Assembly: GCF_022605165.1 (NCBI RefSeq)
Contig: NC_063069.1
Location: 2,604,001 to 2,668,000 of the forward strand
Origin: Purpureocillium takamizusanense
Lineage: Eukaryota > Ascomycota > Sordariomycetes > Hypocreales > Ophiocordycipitaceae
Length of the DNA stretch: 64,000 nt
Reading direction: 5' to 3'
Positions 23,842-34,700 of the stretch are shown here, piece by piece. The position numbers were made by a program, and so were the translations under genes. Under the pieces are notes generated by a model, which saw nothing but the letters and a program-made list of their open reading frames with translations, ran no database searches and was not told where the DNA came from. How positions within the stretch are numbered: position 1 is the stretch's first letter; each line of letters starts with the position of its first letter.

Positions 23842-25542
23842 CTACACTCCCCAGCCGTGCTCCAGCAGCGCCGTCGCCTCCTCCAGGCTCAGCCCTGCCG
23901 TCTCCGGGTATATCCTCCACACGAGCCAGTACCCCGCCGCGCAGACGCCCGCGTACACGACAAACGTCCACGACGGCGTCAGCGCCTCCATCATGGGTAG
24001 GAACGTCAGCCCTACCGCAAAGTTGGCCCCCCAGTTGGTCGCCGTCGCCGCCCCGCTGCCCAGCGACCGCACTGCCAGCGGGAACAGTTCGCTCTGCATC
24101 CACGGCACGTTGCCCAGCCCCAGCGCGAACGCCGCCACGTACACCATGATGCTCACCAGCACGAGGCTCGCCGGACCGGCGTGCCCCGAGTCCGCGTCGT
24201 TCTCGGCCATCATCGCCGTGCCCGTCTGATGCAGCGAGAGAAACGAGAATCCAAACGCCGCCAAGAGTAGCCCCATAATCATAAAGGGAATCGAGCAGAG
24301 CAGGATGCGCCTGCGCCCGACGCGGTCTATCAGCCCCAGCGCCGCGAGCGTGAACAAAAAGTTGGTCACGGCCACGACCAACGACGTAAGCGTCGGGCTC
24401 TCGAAGCCGAGAAGCATGAAAATAGTAGCCGAAAAATACATGAGCGAGTTCTAGGCGCATAAGCGACCGTCCGTAGAGCCAAGGGAGGGGGATTGAGGGA
24501 ACACTCACGAATCCGCACAGCTGCTGCAGGCCCTGCAGCAGACAGGCAATAGCCAGCGCTCTGCGATTCTTGCCCTCGCTCAACAGCGCTTGCCAGGCCC
24601 CGAGCCACTTCCAGGGCCCAGCCCGTTGATGATGCCGCAGCCGGCGCGCCTCCTGCTCCTGCTGGGCTTCCATCTCGATCTCTCTGATGATTGTGTCTGT
24701 GTGCTGTCCAGAAGCCGTGTCTCCGCCGTTGACCCTCTGTATGACGAGCCTCGCGGCCGGCGCTCGGCCAACCTTGACGAGCCAGCGCGGTGTCTCTGGC
24801 ATGAAGATGACTACGGAAGCTTGTAAAACGGCCGGCAGCGCCCCCAGCCCAACCATCCAGCGCCAGCCCGCGCCCTCATCCGCGTACGTCGACAGCAGCC
24901 ACCCGACAACGTAGGCGACCATCTGCCCCATGGTGATGAATAGCACGTTCATGGTGACGAGCCGCCCGCGGTGCGACGCAGGTGCCACCTCGGCAATGTA
25001 CAGCGGCACCACGAAGCTGGCGGCGCCGACGCCCGCGCCGACGATGCACCGGCCGGCCACCATGACGGGCACGGACGAGCAGAAGGCCTGCAGCAGGGCC
25101 CCGGCGACGAAGAGGACGTCGGCGTAGAGTATGACGCGCTTGCGGCCGAGGCGGTCGGCCAGGACCGAGGATAGCGGCGAGGCGAGCAGCGCAAAGAGGG
25201 AGGTGGACGACGTGATGATGGACTTGTCGAGCGACGTGAGGGCGCGACCCGAGAGGCCGGTCCCGATGGACACGAGCGTGGCCGAGATGACGCCAGTGTC
25301 GTCTGCGTCGACAATGATTAGTCGCGCTCCATCATTCAAAACGGTGGGATATACTTGCATCCGAAGAGAAGCCCGCTGATGCCCGCGGCAAACGTCAAAG
25401 CGAGGACGAAGAGGCCGTAGCCCGCCTCGGGTGCCTTGTCTTCTTCGTCCTGCCGTGAGGCGCCGCGGTCGGTCTCGTAGTCGAGGTCGTCATCATCGTC
25501 CCGCGGCTCGCCAGCCATGAGCGGTGCCTGAGACGCGTCCAT
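23842..25542 (-). CDS. Myo-inositol/sugar:proton symporter (ITR-like MFS)
   Basis: Three exons (25542-25359, 25302-24509, 24450-23842) give 528 residues, normal for sugar porters. After an acidic tail come the hallmarks: the GISGLLFGYDTGVISATL segment across the first junction, DRLGRKR after TM2, GAGVGAASFVVPLYIAE, PETPRWLV before the central loop, QGLQQLCGFNSLMYFSATIF in TM7, DRVGRRR, the GNVPWMQSELFP segment in TM10, and PETAGLSLEE at the end. The closest match is the yeast Itr1/Itr2 inositol transporter group. Intron 1 has a GC donor (T|GCAAGT...GACGCAG) with an ACTAAT branch site; no GT donor in the area restores the conserved Tyr-Asp. Intron 2 is ordinary (GTGAGT...CCTAG). The ATG at 25542 starts the family-like acidic tail; an in-frame ATG 76 codons upstream is considered less likely. 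Confidence 0.9.
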
Positions 25543-26200
25543 GGTGGAGCGGCCACCGGGCTTGTGCGTCGATGCGTGGTCCGCCGGTCCCGGAGTCGCA
25601 TAGAGTGCGTGTGGTTTTGGGGTTTCTCGGAGACGGGACGGCAGACGTTGGGAGTTGTAGGTAGCGACGGAAGCCGGGCGGCGGTTGGAGTGGGACGCTG
25701 TGGGGGCCTTCGAGGTGTGGTCCGCTCCCGTCCCCGTACCCACCGATCCAGGCCCCCGCCCCTTCATCATTGAATAGAGGCCCGTTTTGGGCTGTCGCCT
25801 AGGCGCCCGGTGTTGCCTCTGGGCATGTGGCCCGGGTCACACGAGGTCATCGTCAAGCTGTGACATCAAGCCAGCTTGGCTACACGAGCAACGTTGTATC
25901 GCAGCTGCGGTACACAAGCATCGTAGACACGTACTATTTGCCAAAGGTCTTTTCATTCTAGAGTGTTTCGGGTCTCACTTGTGTTGTGTTTCGACGTGAG
26001 ACGTGAATCCCGAATTCGTCATCATCACGGGTTGCAACTCGTGCGCTCGTAAATATCTAGCCACATAGTCTCATTGAAAGCGTCTTCCGTACATATGCAT
26101 ACGGCTCCTGTCCCTGGAAGTCGGGCTTGGACGATCGTTCATGCCGTACAACCCCATCTCCCATCCGCATGCAAGCCGCCGCGAGCAGTCTCATCATGAT
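25543..26200. other. Intergenic region between inositol transporter and UCH genes
   Basis: This short region holds the transporter promoter and leader and the 3' flank of the UCH gene. The frame of the transporter stays open upstream to 25770, so part of it could be coding if translation starts earlier. No other signal is seen. Confidence 0.5.
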
Positions 26201-26983
26201 TCATTCCTTGGCCAGCGCCACGATGCTAAACTGCAGGTTCCCGTTGGCGTGCTTCAAGAACCTCCGGACGCCCAGCTCCAGCGCGCGGTCGCCGAGCAGG
26301 TCCTCGCCCTCGCCCAGCGCGCCGCGATCAATGGGCCCGTCCACGCCGCCCTCGAGCTCCCACAGGTGGCCGTCCTCGCCCTTGACGAACGCGAGAAAGT
26401 GCAAGCTCGCGTGCTCCTCGGCCGGGGGCGGCGCCGAGCTGCCCATCCTCGCGGCCCGCATGTGCGCCCTCTCGAGCTCCTCGTCGTCGTACAGCGCCGC
26501 CGCGCGCGCCACCGGCTTCAGGGGCGCGGCCCGCCGGATGATGCGGTCCAGCAGCGAGCCGCTCTGGACAAACTTCTTGGCCCCGCCGTTGGACACGGCG
26601 TGCAGCAGGGCGATGAGGCCGCACGCGTTGCCGATGGTCTGCTGGAACCACATGACAGGCTCGTCGTCGCCGCTCTTGTCGTACGTCAGGCCGTCGCGCG
26701 CAGGGGGCTCTGCGATGCCGTCGCCCGCGGGGGGGTCTGCGATGCCGTCTTCGCGACGCACGGCGTAGTACATGTCGGGAGGCGTGATGAAGATGAGTGC
26801 GAGCGCGGGCCGAGGGACCAACGACAGGAGGTCCGGCTCGTCGAGGTTGTAGATGTCGAAGAAGCCCAGCTCCTCCGAGACGCCCAAGTCGTGCACCAGC
26901 GACGTGAACACTTCGGGGTTGTTCTCGAGCGGGATGAAGCTCTTCTTCCCCGAGGGCAGGATCTTGACTCCTTCAGTCGGCAT
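26201..26983 (-). CDS. Ubiquitin C-terminal hydrolase, UCH family (peptidase C12)
   Basis: A single exon encodes 260 residues, in the range of UCH-L3/Yuh1. The N-terminal LENNPEVFTSLVHDLGV segment and the oxyanion glutamine plus nucleophile in QQTIGNACGLIALLHAV (Cys121) are typical, as is the general-base histidine in LHFLAFV (His195). The third catalytic position, normally Asp in the ELDG motif, is Glu211 (HLWELEGG), a conservative change that may be common in fungi. The enzyme removes small adducts from the ubiquitin C-terminus in the cytosol. The stretch before the catalytic Cys carries a tandem duplication, DGIADPPAG/DGIAEPPAR (residues 79-97), that lengthens a surface loop. Only one protein-like frame exists here; the long plus-strand frame at 26141-27025 is its shadow. 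Confidence 0.92.
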   Translation of the reverse strand: MPTEGVKILPSGKKSFIPLENNPEVFTSLVHDLGVSEELGFFDIYNLDEPDLLSLVPRPALALIFITPPDMYYAVRREDGIADPPAGDGIAEPPARDGLTYDKSGDDEPVMWFQQTIGNACGLIALLHAVSNGGAKKFVQSGSLLDRIIRRAAPLKPVARAAALYDDEELERAHMRAARMGSSAPPPAEEHASLHFLAFVKGEDGHLWELEGGVDGPIDRGALGEGEDLLGDRALELGVRRFLKHANGNLQFSIVALAKE

Positions 26984-27831
26984 TGTGTCGGTTTGGACGG
27001 CCCCCTTGATGCTGATTTTGAGTAGTTGCTGGGAGTGTGGTTGATTTGTTGATGTCGGGGAGGTCTGTCTCCGGCGTCGACGCGGGGCAGCAGCTTCTTG
27101 TTGGTGTTCTTACTAACGTTAGTCTGACTCTCTGACAGCAGCTGCGCGTCGCTCTGGTGCCTGGCCTGGCCGGCCTGCTGTCGACATATGCACACGCAAA
27201 GTCTACCATGAGAAGGCGCCCATCGCAGCCCTCGACGCTTGTCAAGAAACGACAAAGCGGCCGGTTTTGGCCTCTGCAGCCAACGTGCCAGGTCGAAACG
27301 ATCGGGGCTTATCGGGGGAGCCAAGCGGTCACCTGGTCAATCGCTCACCAGCTACGGTGCCGCTTCGAGAATCAAGCTCGCACTGAACTGTGCTTGATAC
27401 ATCCATTGCATGTCGCAGTGGCCATACATACGCCTGGTAACGGACCAAATACCCTGGATGTGTATATCTATTTCATGATCAAGACGCAAACGCCGCCCTC
27501 GTGGTCAACGGGCCAACCTGACCAGAAGAAGTCATCGCATTCATGGCTGGTCGGGTCTTCACGGCCACAGCAGGTACTTGAAGAAATAATAAGCATGCAC
27601 TCCCGCGACGAACAGAGGCTGAACCTCTACCAAATATGATAGTATTAAGCGGCCGCCATGTTCCATCCCGAGATGAATGCGTCCTCCATACGCACACACT
27701 GACCATCCAAGATTTGATGAGAGAGTCCGCCGACCGACTGTCCTCCAAGGCCTGAGGGGTCATCCCGACATCGTTCAGCACCCGCAGCTCACGCTAGCCG
27801 GCCATATGTGCCCCTCCGATCGGCGTGCCGA
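26984..27831. other. Intergenic region upstream of UCH
   Basis: This region holds the UCH promoter on the left and the 3' flank of the small secreted protein gene on the right. A 100-residue minus-strand frame at 27479-27781 shows no signal peptide, domain or start context, so I do not call it. Base composition starts to shift toward AT beyond 27400. Confidence 0.5.
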
Positions 27832-28314
27832 CTACCAGCAATGTACCCTCCATCTACCCGAGCGCTGGTTTTTTCGCCAGGCATAACACGATCCCGTAGT
27901 GCATGGCTAGGATGCATATTCAGCATTCACGTTGATAGGTAGTTGGACTCGTTGACCTACTGCAGTACGGAGGCACGTTTCATTGTGACGGCGGAGATAG
28001 ACCTCCCAAAACCTACCTGCCAGATTGTCTGAGTCCTTATTGTACCAGGGGCGGGTTGCCCAGTCGAAATAACATTTCTGATCCGATGTGTCGCAATGCT
28101 ATACACAAATATGTTAAAAATGTATACCCCCTTGCTGTTAAAGAGTAGAGTATCTACATACTCCATAGATGGACTGCTCAACCCCAGTCCGCTCTCGTTC
28201 AGCGACCTCGGCGTCGGCTAGGCAATGAAATGCTCCCAACAGCACATCATCTTCCCTCGGGCGACGCCCTGCAGACAGCGCTACGGGCAACAAGGAGAGG
28301 AAGAGAAGCTTCAT
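27832..28314 (-). CDS. Small secreted seven-cysteine protein, copy 2 (uncharacterised family)
   Basis: I do not recognise this protein. Three exons (28314-28162, 28098-27961, 27906-27832) give 121 residues. Exon 1 starts with a clear signal peptide (MKLLFLSLLPVALSAG) and holds one mature Cys. Exon 2 begins HCDTSDQKC and ends shortly after the fourth Cys; exon 3 supplies three more Cys and a C-terminal Cys-Trp. Both introns are phase 0, with donors GTATGT and GTAGGT and acceptors TATAG and CCTAG. A TATA box lies 87 bases upstream of the ATG. The model was fixed partly by comparison with the gene at 60286-60949, which has the same intron phases, cysteine count and core residues. If intron 2 is retained, a 114-residue product with four mature Cys results. 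The gene sits at the edge of an AT-rich island. A role outside the cell (effector, antimicrobial or surface protein) is only inference. Confidence 0.62.
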
Positions 28315-29212
28315 AGTCGTCGACTGATGTCTCGAGAGTTTAAGGGCTTGGTGGCGGTTCTTAAACCAACTAATACGGAATCTGGGGGACAACAGGTGTC
28401 TTTATAGGCCATTGCATTGGCGTTAATGGAAATGATATACATGCGTAATATTAGTGGCAAATCAGCCTCAGTGATAGCCATATATTAGTTATCCCTTAGG
28501 TACGATCTAGGTGGGAGCCTGATATTGAGACGTACGGATGCCTATAGTTGGTACCTGCTGAATGCACGGAGCCATTTTGGCTCTACCCGGGCGAGTTGCA
28601 TTTTTAAGGGTATCACTATTTATATCGTAGCAGTACTAACTATACACAGAATGCCACGACTTTTACGTATAGGCTCTAGAAGTGTGCGATAGGAGAATGC
28701 GCTACTATGAAAGCGACGTCGAGAGAGTGAATCGTAGACTACTCGTAGTTAATACGTTACGTAAAAGGGGTCTTTCGCATCACGAGAAGAAGGGGAAGGA
28801 AGATATAAGGACGTAAGACTTATAATATAGATATAATATAACACCTTATCTATGTGTTTAAAGCGCGGTGACGATATCAGGCCAGGTTGCTCCGATAGGC
28901 AGGCCTTTTTAAAAAGGAACCCCACCCCCCTTGATAGCTCTCGATATCCCCGAGCCCTCCTAAAGATAGAGTCTTCGTTATCGTAATGCCCTACGAGCCA
29001 TCCTTATAGGCAGCCGCCCTACGTAACCCTCCATGGCTCTAGATACGTCCCTTTATACGATATCATTACTGTTTGCTAGCGACGGCAGTCGGCACGTTAG
29101 GATAGCAGCTATGGTTAAAGTATACTCGGAACTCCGGTGGCGTTTATAATCTTCATGTCCTCTCTAGCCCTTTGACCCCAGTATACATCATTAAACTCTC
29201 AAGTCATCGAAA
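28315..29212. other. AT-rich decayed island
   Basis: Base composition drops sharply here, with TA-rich words throughout (for example 28800-28860), against clearly GC-rich flanks. All six frames are broken by stops. The texture suggests an old transposon or duplicated DNA eroded by C-to-T mutation, possibly repeat-induced point mutation, but no terminal repeats, transposase or reverse-transcriptase motif can be read, so the source is unknown. Confidence 0.55.
28401..28406 (-). promoter_or_regulatory. TATA box of the small secreted protein gene (copy 2)
   Basis: TATAAA on the minus strand lies 87 bases before the ATG at 28314, leaving room for a leader of about 55 bases. The spacing supports a real, tightly initiated promoter. 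Confidence 0.55.
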
Positions 29213-29834
29213 TCAAATAGATTTGAGCACTACAAATGTCAGTGTGTCAAATCCAAATCTCCTTACGAGATGACTGGACTCGGTCTCCGTCAACCCTACT
29301 CCAAGCCCCGCCGCCCCGACTACGACGTCGTATCCCGAGAGGCTCGTATTGCAAAAGACGAGCGTCTTGCCCTCGATGGCCTTGAGCCGGTGGCCCCATC
29401 GAAGCATGCCCTCGGGGAGCGATGCGATCAGAATCTCCCTGAGCCTCGCGCGGTCGATGTCGAGACGCTCGCCCAGTGACCTGTCCTCGGCGCCGCGCAC
29501 CATGTGGTAGTTGAGGTCTTTGTCGACGATGGCGGCGTACTGGCCGTCGTAGCAGGCGTGCTATTCGAACTCGTCGAACAGACCGGCCGCTCTCATGGCG
29601 GCCATGCCCGTCTTTGTGTGCAGGTCCAGCGTTCCTCCCTGGCCGAGAAAGTCGGGCGACGCCTCGCCCTCAAACACAGTGACATGCACACCCCCGCGAT
29701 GTAGCATCCTGGCCAGCATGCACCCTGTCATTCATGTTGAGCACGGCTGTCCATGAGATGGATGACGGGGTGCCGTGACATGCGAACCTACCTGCGGGCC
29801 CGGCACCGATGACAGCGACCGACGTCGCTCCCAT
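29213..29834 (-). pseudogene. Truncated FAD-dependent monooxygenase (TetX/salicylate hydroxylase-like), broken
   Basis: The frame starts with VAVIGAGPAG, the GxGxxG dinucleotide motif of class A flavoprotein monooxygenases, and an intron (donor GTAGGT at 29791, acceptor GACAG at 29725) restores GCMLARML. A family-typical GGTLDLHTKTGMAAMRAAGLFDEF segment follows, then an in-frame TAG at about 29562-29564, after which homology resumes (YDGQYAAIVDKDL, the DIDRARLREIL segment). The GAD motif reads GAAG and homology stops near 29290, where the AT-rich island begins; a normal enzyme would need 200 or more further residues. Premature stop plus 3' loss make this a pseudogene. A CAG-to-TAG change would fit C-to-T decay of the neighbouring island. 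The original enzyme would have hydroxylated an aromatic or polyketide-like substrate using NAD(P)H. Confidence 0.75.
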
Positions 29835-31735
29835 CGTAGTCAACGAGGTGTCTGGACATGTGGCTTTGAAACAGTGTCGAGTTCATAGGGTCACGTTTCC
29901 GTTCGTGGAGCGAGGTGGTAGGTAGTACGTACGCAGTGCCTCTGAACTGCCGGGCTATTTCGGGAGGAATGGCGGCAGCCGGCTTTCCGGATCGCGAGCT
30001 GAGAGGCCCGTCGACGCCGCGCCGCATCATGACGAACACGACAGACACCCTTTTTTGGAGCCAGTCATGCAGGGCGCTCCACCGTCGCGCGTTCGACAGC
30101 CGCAGACACCGGACTCTGCAACAAGCCAGTAGCTGCGAGCCATGGCTATGGTGCCCAAAAAGCCAAGTGAAGGGATGCGAGGTTAGCTGAGACGTAGGGT
30201 AACTAGTTAAGCCGCTGTCGAGGCTGGATGGGTGGATGGATGGCTCGAAACAACACTGGTGCACGAGCGACAAGTCTCGGACACGGTGTTTAGGTCCCTA
30301 AAGGTCCTAAAAGGATGGTAGTAGATGGGTGGTACAAACACGAGTTTCTTCGGGCGTTGCAGCCCTCAAGCAGGATGGGTCCCCCCTGCATATATGCCAC
30401 TCTACTCCGTACTCTATGCGAGAGATCTTCGCAAAAGTCGAATCGCAGGAGTCGAGTCGAGCCTGCATGCATGCATGCATGTGTCACCCACACACAGCGG
30501 ATCACGACCCTGGCAGCATGAGCTGGAACCCAGTGGCCGTGCCAGTCCCGTCTTCCTGCTCCTGCTTCCGCCGCTTGGACGCGCGCCCTCGAGGGCTGGA
30601 CAGTTTCGTGAAACGACGCCTCACACACACTCACATGCGCACACGCGCCCACCGAAGCCGACAATGGTGGTGTGCTGTGGTGTGCTGTGGTGTGCTGGGC
30701 TGGTGCCGAGAAACATGGATCCGAGACATGACAAAGAGACAGTCCATCGAACACGAAGAGGAAGCGTAAGGTAAGTTAGCCGGCAGGTAAAAAAGCAACC
30801 TGGAACAACATGGTTGGGGAAGCACAGGCCGGCGGCGGCGGCGCGCAACAGACAGACAGCCAGCCAGCCAGCCAGCCAGCCGGGTTGGAGCTGCCCTGGA
30901 AAGGCAGGGCGCTCCACTCACTGCACGTGCCGGGGCGCGTTTGCAGGGCATCCCGTCTCTCTCCCCCCCCCCTGGAGCTGGAGCTGGAGCTGGAGACTGA
31001 CAGTCCCGTCCCTGTGGCTCCAGCATCCATTGATCCTTCGGGCGTTCAGTGGCCGCGTGCAGGCGGTGCGGTGGGACAGAGGGAGGCCGGGCCCCCCACT
31101 GACACCGTCCGGCACAGCGCACATCTCACTGTTGCCAAGCCAAGGTACTAATTTAGTACCAAAGCAAGGTTGGCTGCCCTGCCTCCTCGAGTCCTTGAGG
31201 GGGCAGCCCGCCTCCGCTACACGCGTCCGGTCCCTGGTGCCACCCAAAGCTGCAACGTAGGTACTCTGTAGGTACTGCCCTTGTTCCTTCTCCTGCAGGC
31301 CCAACAACTGCGAAAGAAAGGCACAGCACGCCAACGGATCCAAGCCAGAGCCGGACTGGGTTGGTGCTCGCTCTCTCCTCTTGATCGACAATCACCACCA
31401 CCACCACCACCACCACCACGGCTCTGCCGCCTGTTGTCGTCTACAAACAACACACCTCGACCTGTTCGACCCTCGTTCGCTTCGCCGCCGCCGCAGACGC
31501 TCGCCGCCCCGTCTGCCCGTTCTTGTCGCCGCTCGTTGTTGGGCCATGTTATTTCGATGCCGTGCCGGCCACCGTCGTCCGTCAATGCGTAATTCTTCGC
31601 CGGCTCCTCCATATTGTCGCTCATAACCCGGCTCCTCGCCCTTCAGCTCCGCGTCCAGACCGGCCCCCTGAACGCCGTCGAGCCTTCCAACAACCGTCGA
31701 ACCGCATCGTCGCCGGCCCAAAACACGCCCGCATC
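29835..31735. other. Intergenic region upstream of BUD6
   Basis: This stretch holds the 5' flank of the monooxygenase pseudogene and the promoter and leader of BUD6. It includes an ATGC tetranucleotide run (30465-30480), a CCAG run (30859-30882), and a (CAC)9 tract in the presumed leader. No recognisable gene is present. Confidence 0.55.
31393..31419. repeat. (CAC)9 microsatellite in the BUD6 leader region
   Basis: Nine CAC units lie about 320 bases upstream of the BUD6 start codon. Confidence 0.9.
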
Positions 31736-34700
31736 ATGCAGCCCGCGTCCGCATCGCAGCGAAGCTACGCGCAACGGCGCTCCCCCGGCGCAGACCCTGG
31801 GCCGCCGCCCAACGTGCGGCCCAACTCGCCCGGAGTCGCCATGCAGCCACGCTCCTCCACAGCTTCGTCGAGGTCTGGCCAGAGCAGCGGCTCCCGGCGG
31901 ACGACCCGAGATGTGAGCAGCCCTGCCCTCCTGCTGGCCGCGCGCTTCCCTTCTGGCTGGCGCCGCGCGCTCGACCTGCGTCGCCGCAAGAAGCACAAGA
32001 CTAACCTTGACCTGCTCCGAATCCTACAGGGCTCGGGTGGCAGCGGCAGCGGCAGCTCCAGCTCCAGCGTGCCCTTGTCCCAAATCGAGAAGAGCGTCAC
32101 CCACCTGCTCGTCGCGACCAAGCAACTGCTGGAGACGCTGACGCAGTGGTCGCGCGGCCAGGCTACTGACTCCCAGGTATCTGACGTCTACGTTCGGCTC
32201 GGTTACGAATTCAACATGGCGTGCCGCGCCTTCACCGCCATCAACGTCGACACCTCCGATCTGGGCAACGTCCCCGACCTGCTCAGACACATCCTCGAGG
32301 CCACCCTGAGCCAGGAAGCGAGCGCCGAAAGCCTGGAGAAGTACCTACCGAGAATACGAGACATAATCATCAACCTGCTGCACGGGCTGAAGCGCAAGCA
32401 GCAGAGGTTGCGGCAGAAACAGCAGGGCAAGGACCGCGACGGCAACCCCCTACCGGAGAGGACGACGAGCGTAAGCACGGTAGGCAGCGGCACCAGCGGC
32501 CTCACGAACCTGTTGGAGGAGGGTCTGGAGAACGGCTATCGACCGGATTCGCAGCGCAGTGAGCGTCCACAACCACCGGCCGTCAATTCGTCGCCCAGTC
32601 GTCGCTTCAACGCACAAAGAGACCAGTCCCGCGGCTCGCTTGCCTCCGAGCAGTCGTCGCTCTCCAGCACTACGATGCAAAACATCCCCGTCTTGCCCCC
32701 GTACCCGCCCGAAGACTCGACAATGCCGTCCGCGTCCTCGATAGGCGACCTCGGTGCCTTTCCTCCGCCGCCGCCGCCGCCTCCCGACAGTCAGTCGAGC
32801 GCCTTGGCTGCTCTGCAAAAGGGAGGAGATCTCGAGCGCCGCGCCTCGCGACGATACTCTCAGTACCAAATATCGAAGCATCTCGGCGGCGTCAACGGGG
32901 TGCCCATGCTGCCCCCACAGACTACACCAATACCAAATAGAGGCCAGAAGGAGGCGCGAGAGTCGTTGCGTGCCGTGCAGTCGCGAGAATCTGTTCGCCA
33001 CAGCCGAACCATTTCGACGCAATCGAGAAATGCCGGCCTCGACTCATCTCCAGCCAGAATTCCGAGCCGCGTGTCCGAGGAGCCCCCGACTCCAGTGGCA
33101 GAGCCCTCCAAGGCTTTGCCGGAAAGCCCGGCGGTACGAAGCCCCGACGACAAATACGCCCCAAGTGCCACGATCAGCGGTCCGCTACAGGAGCCGTCAT
33201 CGTTTGCGCCCGAGACGAAACGCGGCGGCGACGATGAGCCGACAAAGAAGGAGCAGATCAAGTCGGAGGATGTTCCCACTGCCCCTCAGCCCCCCGAACC
33301 GAAGCACAACGAGTCTTTCTTTCAGGTATCGCCCCCGCCTACGCCCACCAAGGACCTCACGCTGTTCCTGCAGTACAAGTCCAAGGTCAAGAAGATTGTG
33401 CTTCCGGAAGGACGCGACGAGCTTTCCATCGGGCGGCTCCAGCTTGCCTTTATTGAAAAGTTCTCTTGGAACACACAGCAGAACGGCGCAGACCTCCCCG
33501 AGATATATATTCAGGATCCCGTCTCTGGCGTGCGCCACGAGCTCGAGGACTTGTCTGACGTAAAGGACCGGACCGTCCTGGTGCTCAACGTGGAGGCCCT
33601 GGACGAGGTCAAGAGACACATTGACGACGGCATGTCTGCGCTGACCAAGATTGTCCGCGAAGTGAAGCAACACGTCGACGACCAGGGCGTCACCCTCCAA
33701 AGAGTGTCCGATCGGCAACGTGAGACTGCGACTGAGCTGGCGCGACTGGCCGCGGCGCCTTCGCCGACACCGCCCGTGGACGGCTCGAAGCCGGTTATTG
33801 GTGCTGGCAAGAAGCTCGGGGCGGGACAGCTTGGCGAGTTGCGAAGCTTACGCCGCGACCTTGCGGTCATGCGGCAGACATACTCTACTTTCCAGACCGA
33901 AGTCGAGAACTCCATGTCTGCAATCCGCAGCAAGGCCGCCAACGTCAAGACGGTAGCGGCCAAGGCGGCGATCCCGGACATCGAGGGCGATGCCGGGTAT
34001 TCTTATGTTACCAACGGACGAAAGCAGCTCAACGCGGATTCAGACCGACTTGTCGCAAAGGTGGACGATCTCCAGGATCTGGTGGAAGATTTGCGCAAGG
34101 ACGTGGTGCACCGCGGTGTTCGTCCTCTGCCGCGCCAGCTGGAAGGTGTGGCCAAGGACATTGGGTGTCTGAGCAAGGAGCTCAAGAGGATGGACGAGTA
34201 CATGACGTCCGAGAAGCCGATCTGGACCAAGATCTGGGAGAAGGAGCTCGAGGACGTGTGCCAGGGCCGCGACGAGCTCCGCCTTATGGAGGACCTGCTC
34301 GTCGACCTGCGCGACGACCTGGAAAAGGCCAACGAGACCTTTACGCTCGTAGAACAGGCGACCAAAGAGCAGATGAAGGACAACGGGACCGGGGCGAGCG
34401 CCGGCACCGCGCGCCAGTTCTCCAAGGGCCTCAACAACCTCGGCAACAGTCTAGACCAGAACGCGGCCAAGGAAGACGTGCTCGGCGAAGTCAGAGCGCT
34501 GCAGCCAAACCACGAGGACAGGCTAGAGGCCATCGAGCGGGCGGAGAAGCTGCGGCAGAAGGAGCTCGAGGGCCGGCGGGGCAACGCCCTGCAGAGGGAG
34601 ATTGCCAATTTCGTCGAAGAGGGCAAGCTGAAGAAGTCTGGCGGCTTCGAGGAGGTGGAGCGTTCCAGGAAGGCCAAGGACGACAGGATACGGCGGGAGG

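Noticed and set aside
27479..27781. 100-codon minus-strand frame next to the secreted protein gene
   Set aside because: It has no signal peptide, cysteine pattern or promoter-like sequence, and lies in the expected 3' flank and the UCH promoter.
30610..30710. CACAC and GTGGTGTGCT repeats, considered as a CRISPR-like or tandem array
   Set aside because: Units are short, imperfect and directly adjacent without unique spacers; they are simple-sequence DNA.
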